Translations under genes and position numbers: made by a program
DNA from: Azorinus chamasolen
Taxonomy: Eukaryota; Mollusca; Bivalvia; Cardiida; Solecurtidae
Length of the DNA: 64,000 bases
Direction: 5' to 3'
NCBI GenBank assembly: GCA_963576725.1
Contig: OY755242.1
Span: 3,966,093 to 4,030,092, forward strand
Shown here: one piece after another, positions 53,383-63,700 of the stretch
Layout of the letters: the number at the start of each line of letters is the position of its first letter
Position numbering within the stretch: the stretch's first letter is position 1
Notes under the pieces: model-generated
The model's input: the letters and a program-made list of their open reading frames with translations, nothing else
What the model was told of the DNA's origin: nothing
Databases searched by the model: none

Positions 53383-54050
53383 TTTTTCTCGCTGAAATAC
53401 GCCCTCAAACCAAGGAAATTAACGGATTTTGTGAAGTACTACTTTACATTGCGTACTACGACTTAATTCCATATCTAATAGCAACAAACTGCAGCATAGA
53501 AGCGTGACACCAAATGACGTCATTTGTTATGACAACCACAAACGTTACGTTTTGGTGTAAAATATAAATGACTACAAAACAACGTCTTCGGTTAATTAAA
53601 TAGGCTTTTAAAATGTTTACATATTTATATTATTTATTTATTTAAGTCTCATCCATGTACATACGTAAATAGCTACAAAACATAGGTTGTTAACCAACAT
53701 AACACGTACACAGCCATTCTTTAAATAATTATAGGAGAATGTAGATTAATCTATCATACATCATTGCACAAGGTAACATCTGTTTACAGGGAGTAAAACC
53801 ATGTGATTCTAGCTAATCTCATGTTAAGAACTGCAATATGATAAATAGATTTTCATATCCGTGCTAATTACTTATATTAATTTTAATTCATAAGGTTGTT
53901 GGCTATAGAAATGTTGGTATAATTTTGTAAGAGTTCCTTCCATTGTATTGATTTTTACCTAATCGCGCGTATGAATACACCAGACAAGGGGTGTTCCAGA
54001 TAAGGATTTCTAGTACGGCTATTTTTAGTAACTCAGCTTTTCTCGCTTCT
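53383..54050 (-). other. Probable LINE 3' tail and unassigned sequence
   Basis: At about 53625-53700 the reverse strand reads GATGAGACTTAAATAAATAA, matching the forward GAAGAGACTTAAATAAAG at about 56427. Such ends with A-rich short repeats fit non-LTR element tails. The rest is unassigned. Confidence 0.4.
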
Positions 54051-54170
54051 CAGACGTGCTAGATTGAAACAAAAATGAATAAAAATTTAAAAAAAATGTA
54101 GCAGACGAAAAACTATGCTGGCGACAAAAATTGGCAGCGGCAACCAAATGTAATGCTGGATGAACGTTAT
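54051..54170 (-). mobile_element. Family C half element (reverse)
   Basis: ATGTAGCAGACGAAAAACTA and TTGGCAGCGGCAACC are the complement of the family C left outer half. The palindrome is missing. Confidence 0.6.
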
Positions 54171-54196
54171 GCTGAAAGCATCCATACCTACTTTAA

Positions 54197-54438
54197 TTTA
54201 TCTCTTTCCTCCATGAATATTCATGTAAGAAATAATTGCGTAATGAATATTAATCAGATTTATGTGTTATAATAGCACAAGGACACGGGTTATGGCAGAA
54301 ACTGTAGAATCATATCTATATCACTTCATAAGCAAATAGAGCAAACCCTGATCAGACGGCTCCTTTTGGATCCGTCTGATCTGGGTCTACTCTGTTTGCA
54401 GCGGCATAGAAAGGCATATTTATGGAATAAAGGGATGA
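54197..54438 (+). mobile_element. Family A MITE, copy 9
   Basis: TCTCTTTCCTCCATGAATAT left, GGCATATTTATGGAATAAAG right. Core at about 54332-54400 with AAACCCTGATCAGACGGCTC and GATCCGTCTGATCTGGGTCT. TTAA ends are decayed. It supplies the uninterrupted reference for the nested copy at 43428. Confidence 0.8.
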
Positions 54439-54499
54439 AGACATTATATCTGATATTGTTTACCTCCCACATGATAACTACATACGTGTAGTATCAATA

Positions 54500-54735
54500 T
54501 AAGATACATGTACTTAGTAATTAACCGTTTGTATGCAGGATCCGAATGTACTGTCATTTGCAAACAGTGTAAACCAAGATCAGAGGGTTCCTCAAGGAGC
54601 CCTCTGATCAAGGTCTGCACTGTTTTCTGTATATGTATATGGACCCTACCAGAATACATTAATAGACAATTCCCGTCTGTAAATGTTGCAATGAGGGCTA
54701 TATGGTCGCTTTAGAGAGGTTCTACTGTATTCGTT
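54500..54735. mobile_element. A-type palindrome with different flanks
   Basis: Core 54556-54629: TTTGCAAACAGTGTAAACCA, AGATCAGAGGGTTCCTC, AAGGAGCCCTCTGATCAAGG, CTGCACTGTTTTC. Same frame as family A and D but a distinct arm sequence (AGAGGG/CCCTCT). Ends near TTAGAGAGGTTCTACTGTAT, a pogo-like right end. Confidence 0.65.
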
Positions 54736-54803
54736 TCACGATTGAATTATGACTATACTAAACTTTGCACTCGGAAATTGTCAACTGTATATAGCACCAG
54801 CGA

Positions 54804-54938
54804 CCGAGGTTATACAACTTCTAAGTCTGGGTTCATTTTCATGGATCTGATTGGACAGAATTTGAGCAAGCTCAAAATTTGGCCAGTCCGATGCTTGAGA
54901 ATAAACTCGAACTCGAGCAAAACGTTCTATAACCTCGG
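54804..54938. repeat. Family G inverted repeat, second copy
   Basis: Ends CCGAGGTTAT and ATAACCTCGG; inner arms CTGATTGGACAGAATTTGAG and its imperfect partner, meeting at GAGCAAGCTC. Related to 36467-36649. Confidence 0.75.
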
Positions 54939-55206
54939 GGCCAGGCAGTGTTGGTCCTGTTGCAATTTTCATCTACAAACCGTTGTCTACTGCTACTGCA
55001 TCGACATCCGTGACGGCCGAGTTTAACATATCAATGAATAAGTGTCGGTTTAACATATCAATGAATAAGTGTCGGTTTTCCATACAATGGGATTAAATTG
55101 CGGATTTGAAACTGACATGATAACTGGGATCCAGGTATACGGAACGTTGAGATATACAGTGACATCCATCTAATGTGATCACCAAAACGAGGTATAAATC
55201 TGCTTC
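54939..55206. other. Unassigned sequence with a short direct repeat
   Basis: GTTTAACATATCAATGAATA occurs twice in a row (about 55020 and 55048). Confidence 0.5.
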
Positions 55207-55454
55207 TTAACCCCTTACTTCATTAATATTCGTGCAAGACATAATGACAGTATGCATATTAATTAGATTACTTTTAATGGTGCATGAATACATGAATACT
55301 TTGCTATGACAGAAACGTTCGAATCTTTTGTATATAGTATTTCATTAGCAAAGAGAACATACCCTGTGGAGACGGCTACTACAGAAATTGTTTTATCCGA
55401 GTCTACTCTATTTACAAAGGCATTGAAAGGTGTATTTGCAGATTAAATGGTTAA
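55207..55454 (+). mobile_element. Family A MITE, copy 10 (old)
   Basis: TTAA at 55207-55210 and 55451-55454. Left CCCCTTACTTCATTAATATT, right GGTGTATTTGCAGATTAAAT. The core is heavily mutated. Confidence 0.75.
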
Positions 55455-55815
55455 AGCAACATAGTAATGGTTTAGCCATGAAGTTGTGGAAACTGGCCGC
55501 TTAGGAAGTATCAACTGAAGTATGTTGTTTTCCACTATAAGATAAGACCCGCGTGTTAACCGTGAATATACAGTAACCCCCACTAAACCGAACCTCTAGT
55601 GGAGAAGAACTTACATCATTTTAGACCGGTAGGTGGCTGCTTAATGCAAGGTGACAGATTTTATCAAAAGTAAACTTTAATATTGTCAAACAATAGTTAA
55701 TAAATAGTCATGGTGTTAGTATTCCTTATATAAATCGTGCACATGTCAAGAGTTAACCAAGTGTGCCTGATGCGACTACTTCAACGTGACATTGTAAATG
55801 ATGCCTGTAACTAAT
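55455..55815. other. Unassigned sequence with a decayed family B end
   Basis: TACAGTAACCCCCACTAAAC at about 55569 and GGTGGCTGCTTAATGCAAGG at about 55632 are a family B left half only. Confidence 0.5.
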
Positions 55816-55817
55816 AC

Positions 55818-56067
55818 TTAACCATTCTCTTGCTGAATTTAAAAACACATTCTCTTACTTTACCCATTCCCTGTTGTATAATTACATATATCTTCACTGT
55901 GTACAAGTATTTCGCTGTGCAATCACTGCTGTTGAGTGCATTGGTTGCACAATCAACTTGTAAATAGTGCAGACTCTGATGAGACAGCTCCTGCAGGAGC
56001 TGTCTCATCTGGGTCTGCACTATTTACAGGTATGTATATTGAGGTGAATAGTAAGCGAAGGGTTCAA
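55818..56067 (+). mobile_element. Family D MITE, copy 3
   Basis: Left TTAA and CCATTCTCTTGCTGAATTT; right AGTAAGCGAAGGG and TTCAA. Core TAAATAGTGCAGACTCTGAT, CAGCTCCTGCAGGAGCTG, TCATCTGGGTCTGCACTATT. Confidence 0.9.
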
Positions 56068-56460
56068 TCGCTGTTGTTTATTTAATGTATAAAGTATCTG
56101 TTAATCAGTTTATCTCAAATCTGATTTGAGGTAATAATCGTTTTAAGGACGTTTTGTAACATGGCTTGTTTGACTGTTTTTCTAAACTCAGTTTTTATGT
56201 GCTTTCTGTTTAAGTAGTTTTTAAACAAACGTGCATATGTACTTACAAGAGTGAAGGTATATTGTTTGTTACATTAACAGAGGTTATATACGTTCCAGTT
56301 ATTGTATAGATATAGTGCAATAAGTATATAATGATATTGTGAAATATGTATAGTCTCTTGTAATTCATATATGAATGACATGGTTTATTTATAGACATAG
56401 TGATGACTTTGTATGATTGTTACCATGAAGAGACTTAAATAAAGAATAAATATTGAACTT
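56068..56460 (+). other. Possible LINE 3' end and unassigned sequence
   Basis: Ends in AAGAGACTTAAATAAAGAAT, AATAAA included, like the reverse element near 53640. No coding frame is recognised upstream. Confidence 0.4.
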
Positions 56461-56609
56461 CCACTGTTTGTCAACCAGGTCGCGGAAGAGGACGCCAATG
56501 AGATTTACAGTGTTTATCCAGACCAGTCGTCAAGTCAGAAGCACGAGATAGGATCACTGTCAATAGATATCCGTAGACCAATAAGATCAATGTTGGTGTC
56601 TGTTAGTAT

Positions 56610-56830
56610 TATACTTTATATAAACGCATGCTCATGGCTGTACAAACAAAGTAGACCCAGATCTGACAGCTACTATAGGATCTGTCCGATTAGGATCTGA
56701 TCTGTTTGTTTATAGATTTGTATAGATCTAATCCTATTGTTTCTGTATAATACACAAATTCCTTTGAAAATATCATATTACAAATAAGTCAGTATTCATG
56801 AGGTGATTAATCCATGCTAATAGTCATTAT
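56610..56830 (-). mobile_element. Family A fragment (reverse, decayed)
   Basis: TATAAACGCATGCTCATGGC, ACAAAGTAGACCCAGATCTG and GGATCTGATCTGTTTG are a decayed A core; GTATTCATGAGGTGATTA resembles its far end. Confidence 0.55.
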
Positions 56831-56848
56831 AGAAAAGTTAAACAATTA

Positions 56849-57168
56849 CAGTAGAACTTCGATAACTCGAACTCGGATAACTCGAACTTCGGGATAACTC
56901 GAACAAAAAGTTCAGTCCTTCCAAAACTTACAATACAGAATTGCTCTAAAATGTATCTCTACAGATATCTAGAAACACGTATTACAGCTTAATACAGGTC
57001 TAAAGTAATGTTGAAAGCTCCTACAGGAGCTTTCAGCATTACTTTTGACCTGTATTAAGATGTGGCCTTGAGAAATGGTTCAAGTTAAAATACGGATAAC
57101 TCGAACTTCTGTTATCTCGAACTAATTTGTATGGTCCCTTGAAGTTCGAGTTATCGAAGTTCAACTGT
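56849..57168 (+). mobile_element. Family B4 MITE (pogo/Tigger-like ends)
   Basis: Ends ACAGTAGAACTTCGATAACT and AGTTATCGAAGTTCAACTGT. ATAACTCGAAC is repeated three times near the left end. Core ACAGCTTAATACAGGTCTAA, GAAAGCTCCTACAGGAGC, GACCTGTATTAAGATGTGG. The ends are closest of all to classical pogo/Tigger termini. Confidence 0.85.
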
Positions 57169-57268
57169 ATTTTCAGACGCGACCGGTCTGACTTTACATG
57201 GATTTATAACACCGAAGTAATTGTTTCATGCTAGATGGCTCAAATAAGCCATGCATTAAGTCATGCTG

Positions 57269-57522
57269 TTAACCCTTCTCTTGCTGAATTTTAAAACACA
57301 TTTCTCCTTCTTTACCGATGCCTTGTTGTATAATTACATACTTATATCTTCACTGTGTACACGTATTTCGCTGTACAATCACTGCGGTGGGGTGCACTGG
57401 TTGTACAATCAACTTGTAAATAGTGCACACCCTGATGAGACAGCTCCTGCAGGAGCTGTCTCATCTGGGTCTTCACTATTTACAGGTAGGTATATTGACG
57501 TGAATAGCAAGCGAAGGGTTAA
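57269..57522 (+). mobile_element. Family D MITE, copy 4
   Basis: TTAA at 57269-57272 and 57519-57522. CCCTTCTCTTGCTGAATTTT left, AGCAAGCGAAGGG right. Core intact with AGCTCCTGCAGGAGCT. The 163-codon forward frame starting here is carried by the element and is not a gene. Confidence 0.95.
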
Positions 57523-57599
57523 AATAATTCCTGTCCCAATACTGATCGTATGTAGTTTTACATACTCCGTATACGTACAAGCGTTTGAGAAGCTACTAC

Positions 57600-57695
57600 A
57601 TGTGAGTGTCAAACGAGTGTCAAACAGCATGGATCCTGACAAAACGCCACCGAGTAAATATGTGTCTGATCTGGATCCAGGTTGTTTGGAAATGC
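57600..57695 (+). mobile_element. Family C core, decayed
   Basis: GTCAAACAGCATGGATCCTG to CTGATCTGGATCCAGGTTGT with a damaged centre (ACGCCACCGAGTAAATATG). Confidence 0.6.
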
Positions 57696-57819
57696 GGTTC
57701 AGATCACTTTTACCCGGTTCAAGGTTAACAGTTTACATTGACATGAGTTCGTAAATAATAAATTACAAACTTTCACTTGTGAACAATGATATCGATCTTA
57801 AGTCACCTTTTTGCAGTCA

Positions 57820-57978
57820 GTTTTTAAGGCAAGGGATAGCTTAAGGCAGGGTGAATTTACACAGAAAACACTATCAGAACTCTTTATATAACTTTCTAGG
57901 AGCTTTTTGCAGCCACCTGCCTAAAAGTATCTAAAACAGTATCTACTAGAATTCCAGTTCCGATGGGGTTTACTGCAC
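57820..57978 (+). mobile_element. Family B element, decayed
   Basis: GGGATAGCTTAAGGCAGGGT, CTAGGAGCTTTTTGCAG then CCACCTGCCTAAAAGTATCT and GATGGGGTTTACTGCAC. The right arm of the palindrome is largely lost. Confidence 0.6.
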
Positions 57979-58135
57979 ATGAGCAGCATTGGACGTATGG
58001 GGTTGTATCTCAACAGAATAGTTGATAAAACAAAATATACCTTTGGGGGAATATCTACCATGTTACTGCTTGGATTGCGATGGAAAATCGACACTTTTCT
58101 ACATCCATAGGAAACAACATTATAAATTAATCGTT

Positions 58136-58372
58136 TAACTCTTTCCTTCATACAAACGCATTTTCACGCATTTGCAAACAGAGTAGGCCCTGAGCAGACG
58201 GCTCTGTTTGCTTAAGGTATAATGTAAATCTGATTCTACAGTTTCTGTCTGAGCCAAAACATTCTGTGTACATAACCATTTTATGCATTTATAAAAATTC
58301 AGCTAACAAAAGATCATGATGTCATTATTTCTTACATAAATATAATTAAACATGGAAAGGATAAATATGTCG
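58136..58372 (-). mobile_element. Family A MITE, copy 11 (reverse, core shortened)
   Basis: ACTCTTTCCTTCATACAAAC left, GCAAACAGAGTAGGCCCTGA and GACGGCTCTGTTTGC with the centre and one arm deleted, then ATTCTACAGTTTCTGTC and TTATTTCTTACATAAATAT right. Confidence 0.75.
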
Positions 58373-58399
58373 CAAAGGTTGAGCGCCATTAGCAATAAC

Positions 58400-58740
58400 A
58401 CGAGAAAGTTAGCCCTTCGCCTGCTAAAACAAGCTGGAATGGCATTTGCAACAACATGGATCCAGATGAGATGCCATTATCAAGAGCCCAGTCAATTGAC
58501 ACTCGCTTAATACTTCTAACAACAATGAACGGATCCAATATAAGGTAAACTTGTAATGATAATGATAATAATAATAATGAGGGAACACATGTGGTAATAA
58601 CCAATCTTCCACGAGACCCTCAAAACATATTTACAAGGAACAACAAAATCCAGCCACAAGACATTACAACCGGTGCAGACCAAGATCAGCTGTCGCATTG
58701 AATGTGCAGAATATAAACAGGGTATATCCCGTTTATGATT
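58400..58740. other. Diverged palindromic-element debris
   Basis: CAACATGGATCCAGATGAGA at about 58451 is a C-type arm; AATGATAATGATAATAATAA at about 58556 is a short microsatellite. No gene. Confidence 0.4.
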
Positions 58741-59054
58741 AAAGTAAACAAAACATAGTAAACACTGATGAATTGCAAACGGCCTAGACCCCGATCAGAA
58801 GCCGTAACAATTCAAAATTGCAGATTTTGTTTCAGCTAAGTGTCGGTATATACTAGAGTATGATTCGACTAAGAATCGAATATGCGACCTTCTTCGCGAG
58901 CGAACACAGTACTAACTAACTATGTTATACAATGTTAGAAATGTTTGTATTAAGAACCGTATCACACGACCAATTAATGAGAACTCATTCAAATTTCACT
59001 CAGCTTTATAAGGGATGTTTATTCATTTACCCTTTTTTCGCTCTTCGCGACCTT

Positions 59055-59150
59055 GATTCGCATTTGCAAACAGCTTGAATCCAGATGAGAAGCCGAACAT
59101 CTGGTGTCACATGAGGATCCAAGCTGTTTGACACTCGGTCACTAGTTTCT
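59055..59150 (+). mobile_element. Family C core, solo
   Basis: GCAAACAGCTTGAATCCAGA to TGAGGATCCAAGCTGTTTGA with centre GAAGCCGAACATCTGGTGTC (decayed). Confidence 0.6.
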
Positions 59151-59329
59151 CAAAGGTTGCTCTAATCGTAAGTAGTCAAACTTGCATCCAATCCAACCTG
59201 GAGTAGATAGTGTGTTTTATACAACTGAGCAAGCTTCCGCTTTGAATAAATACTTTATAAGAGCTACATTAAAGAAACCAGGAAAGCAATAAAAAGTGTC
59301 TCTCCTTTTCCTTCCTTGAGGCATGCATT

Positions 59330-59425
59330 TTATGCAATGCAATACAATACAATACAAACTTTATTTAAAGTCGGTGCATATATAACAATGTAACATTAGC
59401 TATGTATAGCTATTTACCGACATTT
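59330..59425 (-). repeat. Probable LINE or SINE 3' tail (reverse)
   Basis: GCAATACAATACAATACAAA then CTTTATTTAA is the complement of a TTAAATAAAG plus (TATTG)n tail, typical of non-LTR element 3' ends. Confidence 0.5.
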
Positions 59426-59451
59426 GCATTGCTCGTTAACGTATTTTCCCC

Positions 59452-59692
59452 TTAACCCTTCGCTTGCTATTCGCGTCAATATACCTACCTGTAAATAGTG
59501 AAGACCCAGATGAGACAGCTCCTGCAGGAGCTGTCTCATCAGGGTGTGCACTATTTACAAGTTGATTGTGCAACCATTGCACTCCACAGCAGTGATTGCA
59601 CAGCGATATACTTGAAGATATATGTAATTATACAACAGGGCATGGGTAATGAAGGAGAAATGTATTTTAAAATTCAGCAAGCGAAGGGTTAA
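59452..59692 (-). mobile_element. Family D MITE, copy 5
   Basis: TTAA at 59452-59455 and 59689-59692, with CCCTTCGCTTGCT and AGCAAGCGAAGGG ends. Core intact (AGCTCCTGCAGGAGCT). A short deletion lies near ATACTTGAAGATAT. Confidence 0.95.
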
Positions 59693-60041
59693 TGAAAACC
59701 CAGTAGAAGCTGTCTCACCAGGGTCTGCTCTGATAGTAGAGTTTCTACAATGGCCAAATGCCCAATGTTTATGTTCACATCTAAAATTTCAGATGAATGA
59801 TATTCCTATTCTAATGAATATTCATTAGGCAAATAATGAAGGCAAAATAATTAGGCAAATTAAGTAGATAATGTATTATTATCCGTGTTAAAATTACATT
59901 GAATGGGAAGAGCAGGTAGTAAAACATTTAATACGATTACTTTGTGGACATACGTGTGTGACTTTTATTATTGTCATTCTTTACAAACACATACTATTTT
60001 AATGCAAAACAAATGTAATAAAAGCAGCTTCACAGGGACAT

Positions 60042-60496
60042 TTAACACTTCACTCCATGAATATGCATGAAGGAAATACAATAAAACCTCTCTTAACCGG
60101 ACGCTAAATTTAGTATAAATATCGGTATTGGGGACAGGTGACAGCTTAATGCAGGGTGGAAGTCATACAGAAAGCTCCTAGAGGAGCTTTCTGCATGACT
60201 TTCATCCTGCATTAAGCAGTCACCTGCCAAAAATATCTGTAAATCTTCTCTACAAGAATTCCGGTTATGAGAGGTTTTACTGTACTGGCATTATGAATAT
60301 TAATTAAGTTAATGTTTACACTTGCACATGAACACAAGAAAGTTTGACCAAGACAGAATTTGTAGACCCATATCTATATCATCTCATAAGCACACAAAAC
60401 AGACCCTGATCACTCGACCTCTATAGCAGCCGTCTGATCTTGGTCTTCTCTGTTTACAAATGTGTAGAAAGGCGTATATATGGGGTAAAAGATTAA
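60042..60496 (+). mobile_element. Family A MITE, copy 12, interrupted by family B
   Basis: TTAA at 60042-60045 and 60493-60496. Left CACTTCACTCCATGAATATG, right GGCGTATATATGGGGTAAAA. A full family B element sits at 60077-60284 close to the left end; after its removal the A sequence is continuous. Confidence 0.9.
60077..60284 (+). mobile_element. Family B MITE nested in family A
   Basis: TA at each end, CAATAAAACCTCTCTTAACC left and GTTATGAGAGGTTTTACTG right. Core GCAGAAAGCTCC-type half (CATACAGAAAGCTCCTAGAG) and its partner, bounded by CAGGTGACAGCTTAATGCAG and CTGCATTAAGCAGTCACCTG. Confidence 0.9.
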
Positions 60497-60557
60497 GTGT
60501 TTCTTTGTGTGGCACTCTTGTTACTACTTATCGCCTGTCAGTTTAGTTTAAACATGT

Positions 60558-60775
60558 TTGACTCTTTCTCTGCCAATGCCGTGTCAACGAGTATCTATGC
60601 AAGCATTTTGGATCCAAATAAGACGCCGAATTTGGGGTCTCATCAGAATCAAAACTGTTTGTTACTGTGTTGATGTATTTTGACGGAAAAAGGGAGAAAA
60701 CCAAACAAACGAAAATTGTAGCAGACGACAATTTATTTCTGACGACACTGTTTGTAGACGACAGTGGAAGAATAA
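60558..60775 (-). mobile_element. Family C MITE (reverse, old)
   Basis: CTCTTTCTCTGCCAATGCCG left, TTTGGATCCAAATAAGACGC and GGGGTCTCATCAGAATCAAA core, AATTGTAGCAGACGACAATT and further complement of the left outer half at the right. Confidence 0.7.
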
Positions 60776-60889
60776 CTGTGTTACGTTCACGTATGTGATA
60801 ATCACGGAATGTCACTACAGAATTAGAACGAAAGCTTTAAGTTTATTCAGTTCTTCTCCTTGTAACGTAAGTTATGTTCAATTGATTAA

Positions 60890-61135
60890 CACTTATAAAC
60901 CTCATATAAACGCCCTTTCACGCATTTGCAAATATAGTAGACCCAGATCAGACAGATCATAAAGGATCATGGTCTGCTGTTTGTGTTTTACATAATACAA
61001 ATCTGATTCTACAGGTCTTGTCAAAGCAAAAACTATCCTTGAAAAGTTTACTTTATTAAAATTGAGTTAATTGATATTCATGAAGTCATTATTTCTTACA
61101 TGAATACTGAACAAGGAAATGGTTTAAGTTTAACA
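60890..61135 (-). mobile_element. Family A MITE, copy 13 (reverse)
   Basis: CCTCATATAAACGCCCTTTC left, core AGTAGACCCAGATCAGACAG with a damaged right arm, ATTTCTTACATGAATACTGA right. Confidence 0.7.
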
Positions 61136-61158
61136 CAAATTGCAACATAAGTTCAACA

Positions 61159-61460
61159 TACGGTAAAACCAGTCTTACGCGATCATCAAAACGTTTAATT
61201 ACGTATCTGTTAGGCAGGTGGTAACTTAATGCAGGTCAACAAATCCAGAAAGCTTCTATAGTAGATTCCTGCATTATTGTTTGCGAGCATTAAGCAATTA
61301 CTGCTTTTTACGACGTCTGTGTTCAATAAATGTGTGGCCGCTTACGACAGTTTTCCCCTGTAGTATTGCTGTATTATAATGACCGCTTTAGGATAGTTCT
61401 ACTGTCGTATTGCTGTATAAGTGTGACCGCTCTCGGACATGTCCTACTGTATGCATAAAG
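61159..61460 (+). mobile_element. Family B element with triplicated right end
   Basis: TACGGTAAAACCAGTCTTAC left; GGCAGGTGGTAACTTAATGC and GAGCATTAAGCAATTACTGC core arms. The terminal block (CCGCTTACGACAG / CCGCTTTAGGATAG / CCGCTCTCGGACATG, each followed by a TACTGT- or CTGTA-like end) occurs three times. Confidence 0.6.
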
Positions 61461-62050
61461 TATCCCAATAATACTGCATACAAATCTTAAAGTATTAAAA
61501 ATAGAAATATAGTAGTTTCCGCAATTTTGCTTTTCAAACTGACTTCAGTATCGGAATCTATGTAGCTTCACACTTATTTAACACTAAACAGGACAGTCAG
61601 TAAATCGTTGTTTGTGTCGAAAATATTTGACGAATGGATTACTACGGAAACCAACGAAACAGTGTTTGCCATCGGCCGGTATCTGTCGTAAGATTCAAAT
61701 TCACATACCGGAAATAATCATTCGATGTATATGTTGGTCAACAAGCAGTGTCAGCCATTGTACATGTGATAACAGCCTAATTAATATTCCCAGCGTTGTT
61801 CCGAAATAGAATAGGAGTCATTCAGAACTTGGCCGAAGATGTCCGCTGATTTCCGTACAAATCCCCGTTTCTAGAAATGAGGCTCCTTTTAAAGAATTTA
61901 GCAGTATTCGGATAGCGATATTATTTAGCTGAACAATGTCCTGTCGGAAAAGGGGTTGAAAGCATTATTTTATTTGTATGTATACGTGTACAGCTTCTGG
62001 TGTTGATTGATTAATACGAAACAATGCGCATAATACATCTTTAAGCGACC
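61461..62050. other. Unassigned intergenic sequence
   Basis: A 65-codon frame at 61612 has no recognisable domain. Nothing else seen. Confidence 0.35.
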
Positions 62051-62059
62051 ACGTTATGA

Positions 62060-62900
62060 TTAGATACTGTCAAAGCAGGTGGCTACTTAATGCAGGACAA
62101 AAGTAATGGAGAATGTTCTTGTAGATTTTAAACTCTGCATTAAGTTTATACCTGCCTTTACAATCAAGCTTATACCTATATTTACAGATCATTTACCTTG
62201 ACGATTAACACTAAAATGTAACACCTTGGAATGAAATGGACCATGGATCCTTCATCTTAAATGCTAAAATTTGCTATAATTATGGTTTTTAATAACAAGT
62301 AGTACAGCCCCTGATTAGAAGGTTCCTCTATGATCCCTCTGATCAGGGTCTACACTGTTTGAAAATGTCAGTGCACTCGTTTCCAGCGTGCAAAAGTTTA
62401 AAATCCCGACTGCAGCTATAGTACCTGTCTAGAGCTTCCATTCATTTATTAAAAATTGGAGTCTTTAAAAGCAGGTGGTCGATTACATTAATACAGGGCA
62501 AAAGTCATGAAAAAAACTCCTATATGAGCTTTTTGCATTACTTTTGATTGCATTAAGCTACCTCCTTTCTTACAGACCCATAATTATTACTCTTTTTGAT
62601 GGCCGATTAAGACAGGCAATACTGTATAGAATTCTTTGGGAGATAACTCTACACTAATATCTTGAGTACCACTGAACTGGGCCTCCGTTTGTATGACACG
62701 TTCTATAGACCCCGCTATAGCGACTACAAAAAACGGTCTAACTCTGATTCTAACATACAGGTAGTTGCTTAATACAGGACGGATGTTTTGTAACAAGCTA
62801 CCATGGGAGCTTTCAGCGCTACCTTCGTCCTGCATAACTTTTAAACACGACCATTTTATTTGATTATGTGGTGATTTTAAAGGGGTTGTACTGTACAGAT
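62060..62900 (+). mobile_element. Cluster of three decayed family B elements and one A/D-type core
   Basis: B cores at about 62078-62155 (CAGGTGGCTACTTAATGCAG), 62470-62570 (CAGGTGGTCGATTACATTAA) and 62757-62832 (GGTAGTTGCTTAATACAGGA), the last ending at GGGGTTGTACTGTA. An A/D-type palindrome lies at 62305-62362 (GTACAGCCCCTGATTAGAAG, CTGATCAGGGTCTACACTGT). Confidence 0.6.
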
Positions 62901-63095
62901 AAACCTCTCTAAAACGGCCACTAAATTGTATTGATTATTTGGTATTTAGGACAGGCGCTTAAAGCAAGGTGAAAGTAAAACAGAACGCTCCTATAGGAGC
63001 GTTCTGTTTTACTTTCACCTTGCTTTAAGCAGCCACCTGCCTTTAACACAAAATTTGATGTAATATAGTGGCCGTTATAGAGAGGTTTTACTGTA
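62894..63095 (+). mobile_element. Family B2 MITE, copy 2 (intact core)
   Basis: TACAGATAAACCTCTCTAAA left and GCCGTTATAGAGAGG then TTTTACTGTA right. Core GCTTAAAGCAAGGTGAAAGT, AAACAGAACGCTCCTATAGG and its exact partner; it includes a perfect palindrome of about 60 bp or more. Confidence 0.9.
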
Positions 63096-63114
63096 TATGC
63101 TTAAGTAATAAAAT

Positions 63115-63270
63115 AATACCTTGAACGAGGACAGTGTCTGCCTGGGTATTAATAAATAATCAATTCGTCATGGTGACACACTCAATATAACCTATACAAG
63201 AGCAAAACTATGTGAACAAAAAGGATTCTACTCACAGTGCTCGATATCAAGACCAGGTACATTTGCATTA
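63115..63270 (+). repeat. Direct repeat, left copy
   Basis: CTGCCTGGGTATTAATAAAT at about 63139 recurs at 63714, and ATGTGAACAAA follows in both. Repeats about 150 bp with substitutions; the right copy is 63701-63845. Confidence 0.7.
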
Positions 63271-63472
63271 ATTACCATTAGACTAAAGCGCTGTACATTT
63301 ACATGTGGCGACTTGTTAAATAATAGTTCATGGCCATGTATTTAAGAGCGTGTATGTAACAACAAAATAACAACAAGTCTTAATATGTAGCTTGTTTTTC
63401 CTGTAAGGTATATACGGTGGATTCAATTGTACTGTACATGTATATGCAAAAGAAAAATAATTAGATAATACC

Positions 63473-63700
63473 TTAACCCTTTCCCTCATAGGCTATTTTA
63501 GATACAGCCTCTTTTAATAAATCTACCGAAAAGGAGCATTAACTAGAGAAAAGGACAAGTTTAGAATTGTGTAGTTTGAAACCATTGTGATAAATAGAGT
63601 ATTTGCTCCTATAGGAGCAAATGCTCTATTTATCACAATGGTTTCACTAAGTGACTTTAACAGAGTCGTCAAAAGTCGTCAATATGAGCGAATGGGTTAA
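63473..63700 (+). mobile_element. Family E MITE, copy 4
   Basis: TTAA at 63473-63476 and 63697-63700, CCCTTTCCCTCATAGGC left, CAATATGAGCGAATGGG right. Palindrome with a single left-arm change (GAGTATTTGCTCC). Confidence 0.95.

Noticed and set aside
57263..57754. 163-codon forward frame
   Set aside because: Most of it is the family D element; the frame is not kept in other D copies.
36000..63700. Spaced palindromic repeats as a CRISPR-like array
   Set aside because: The spacing is irregular, repeats belong to several families with transposon ends, and the window is eukaryotic.
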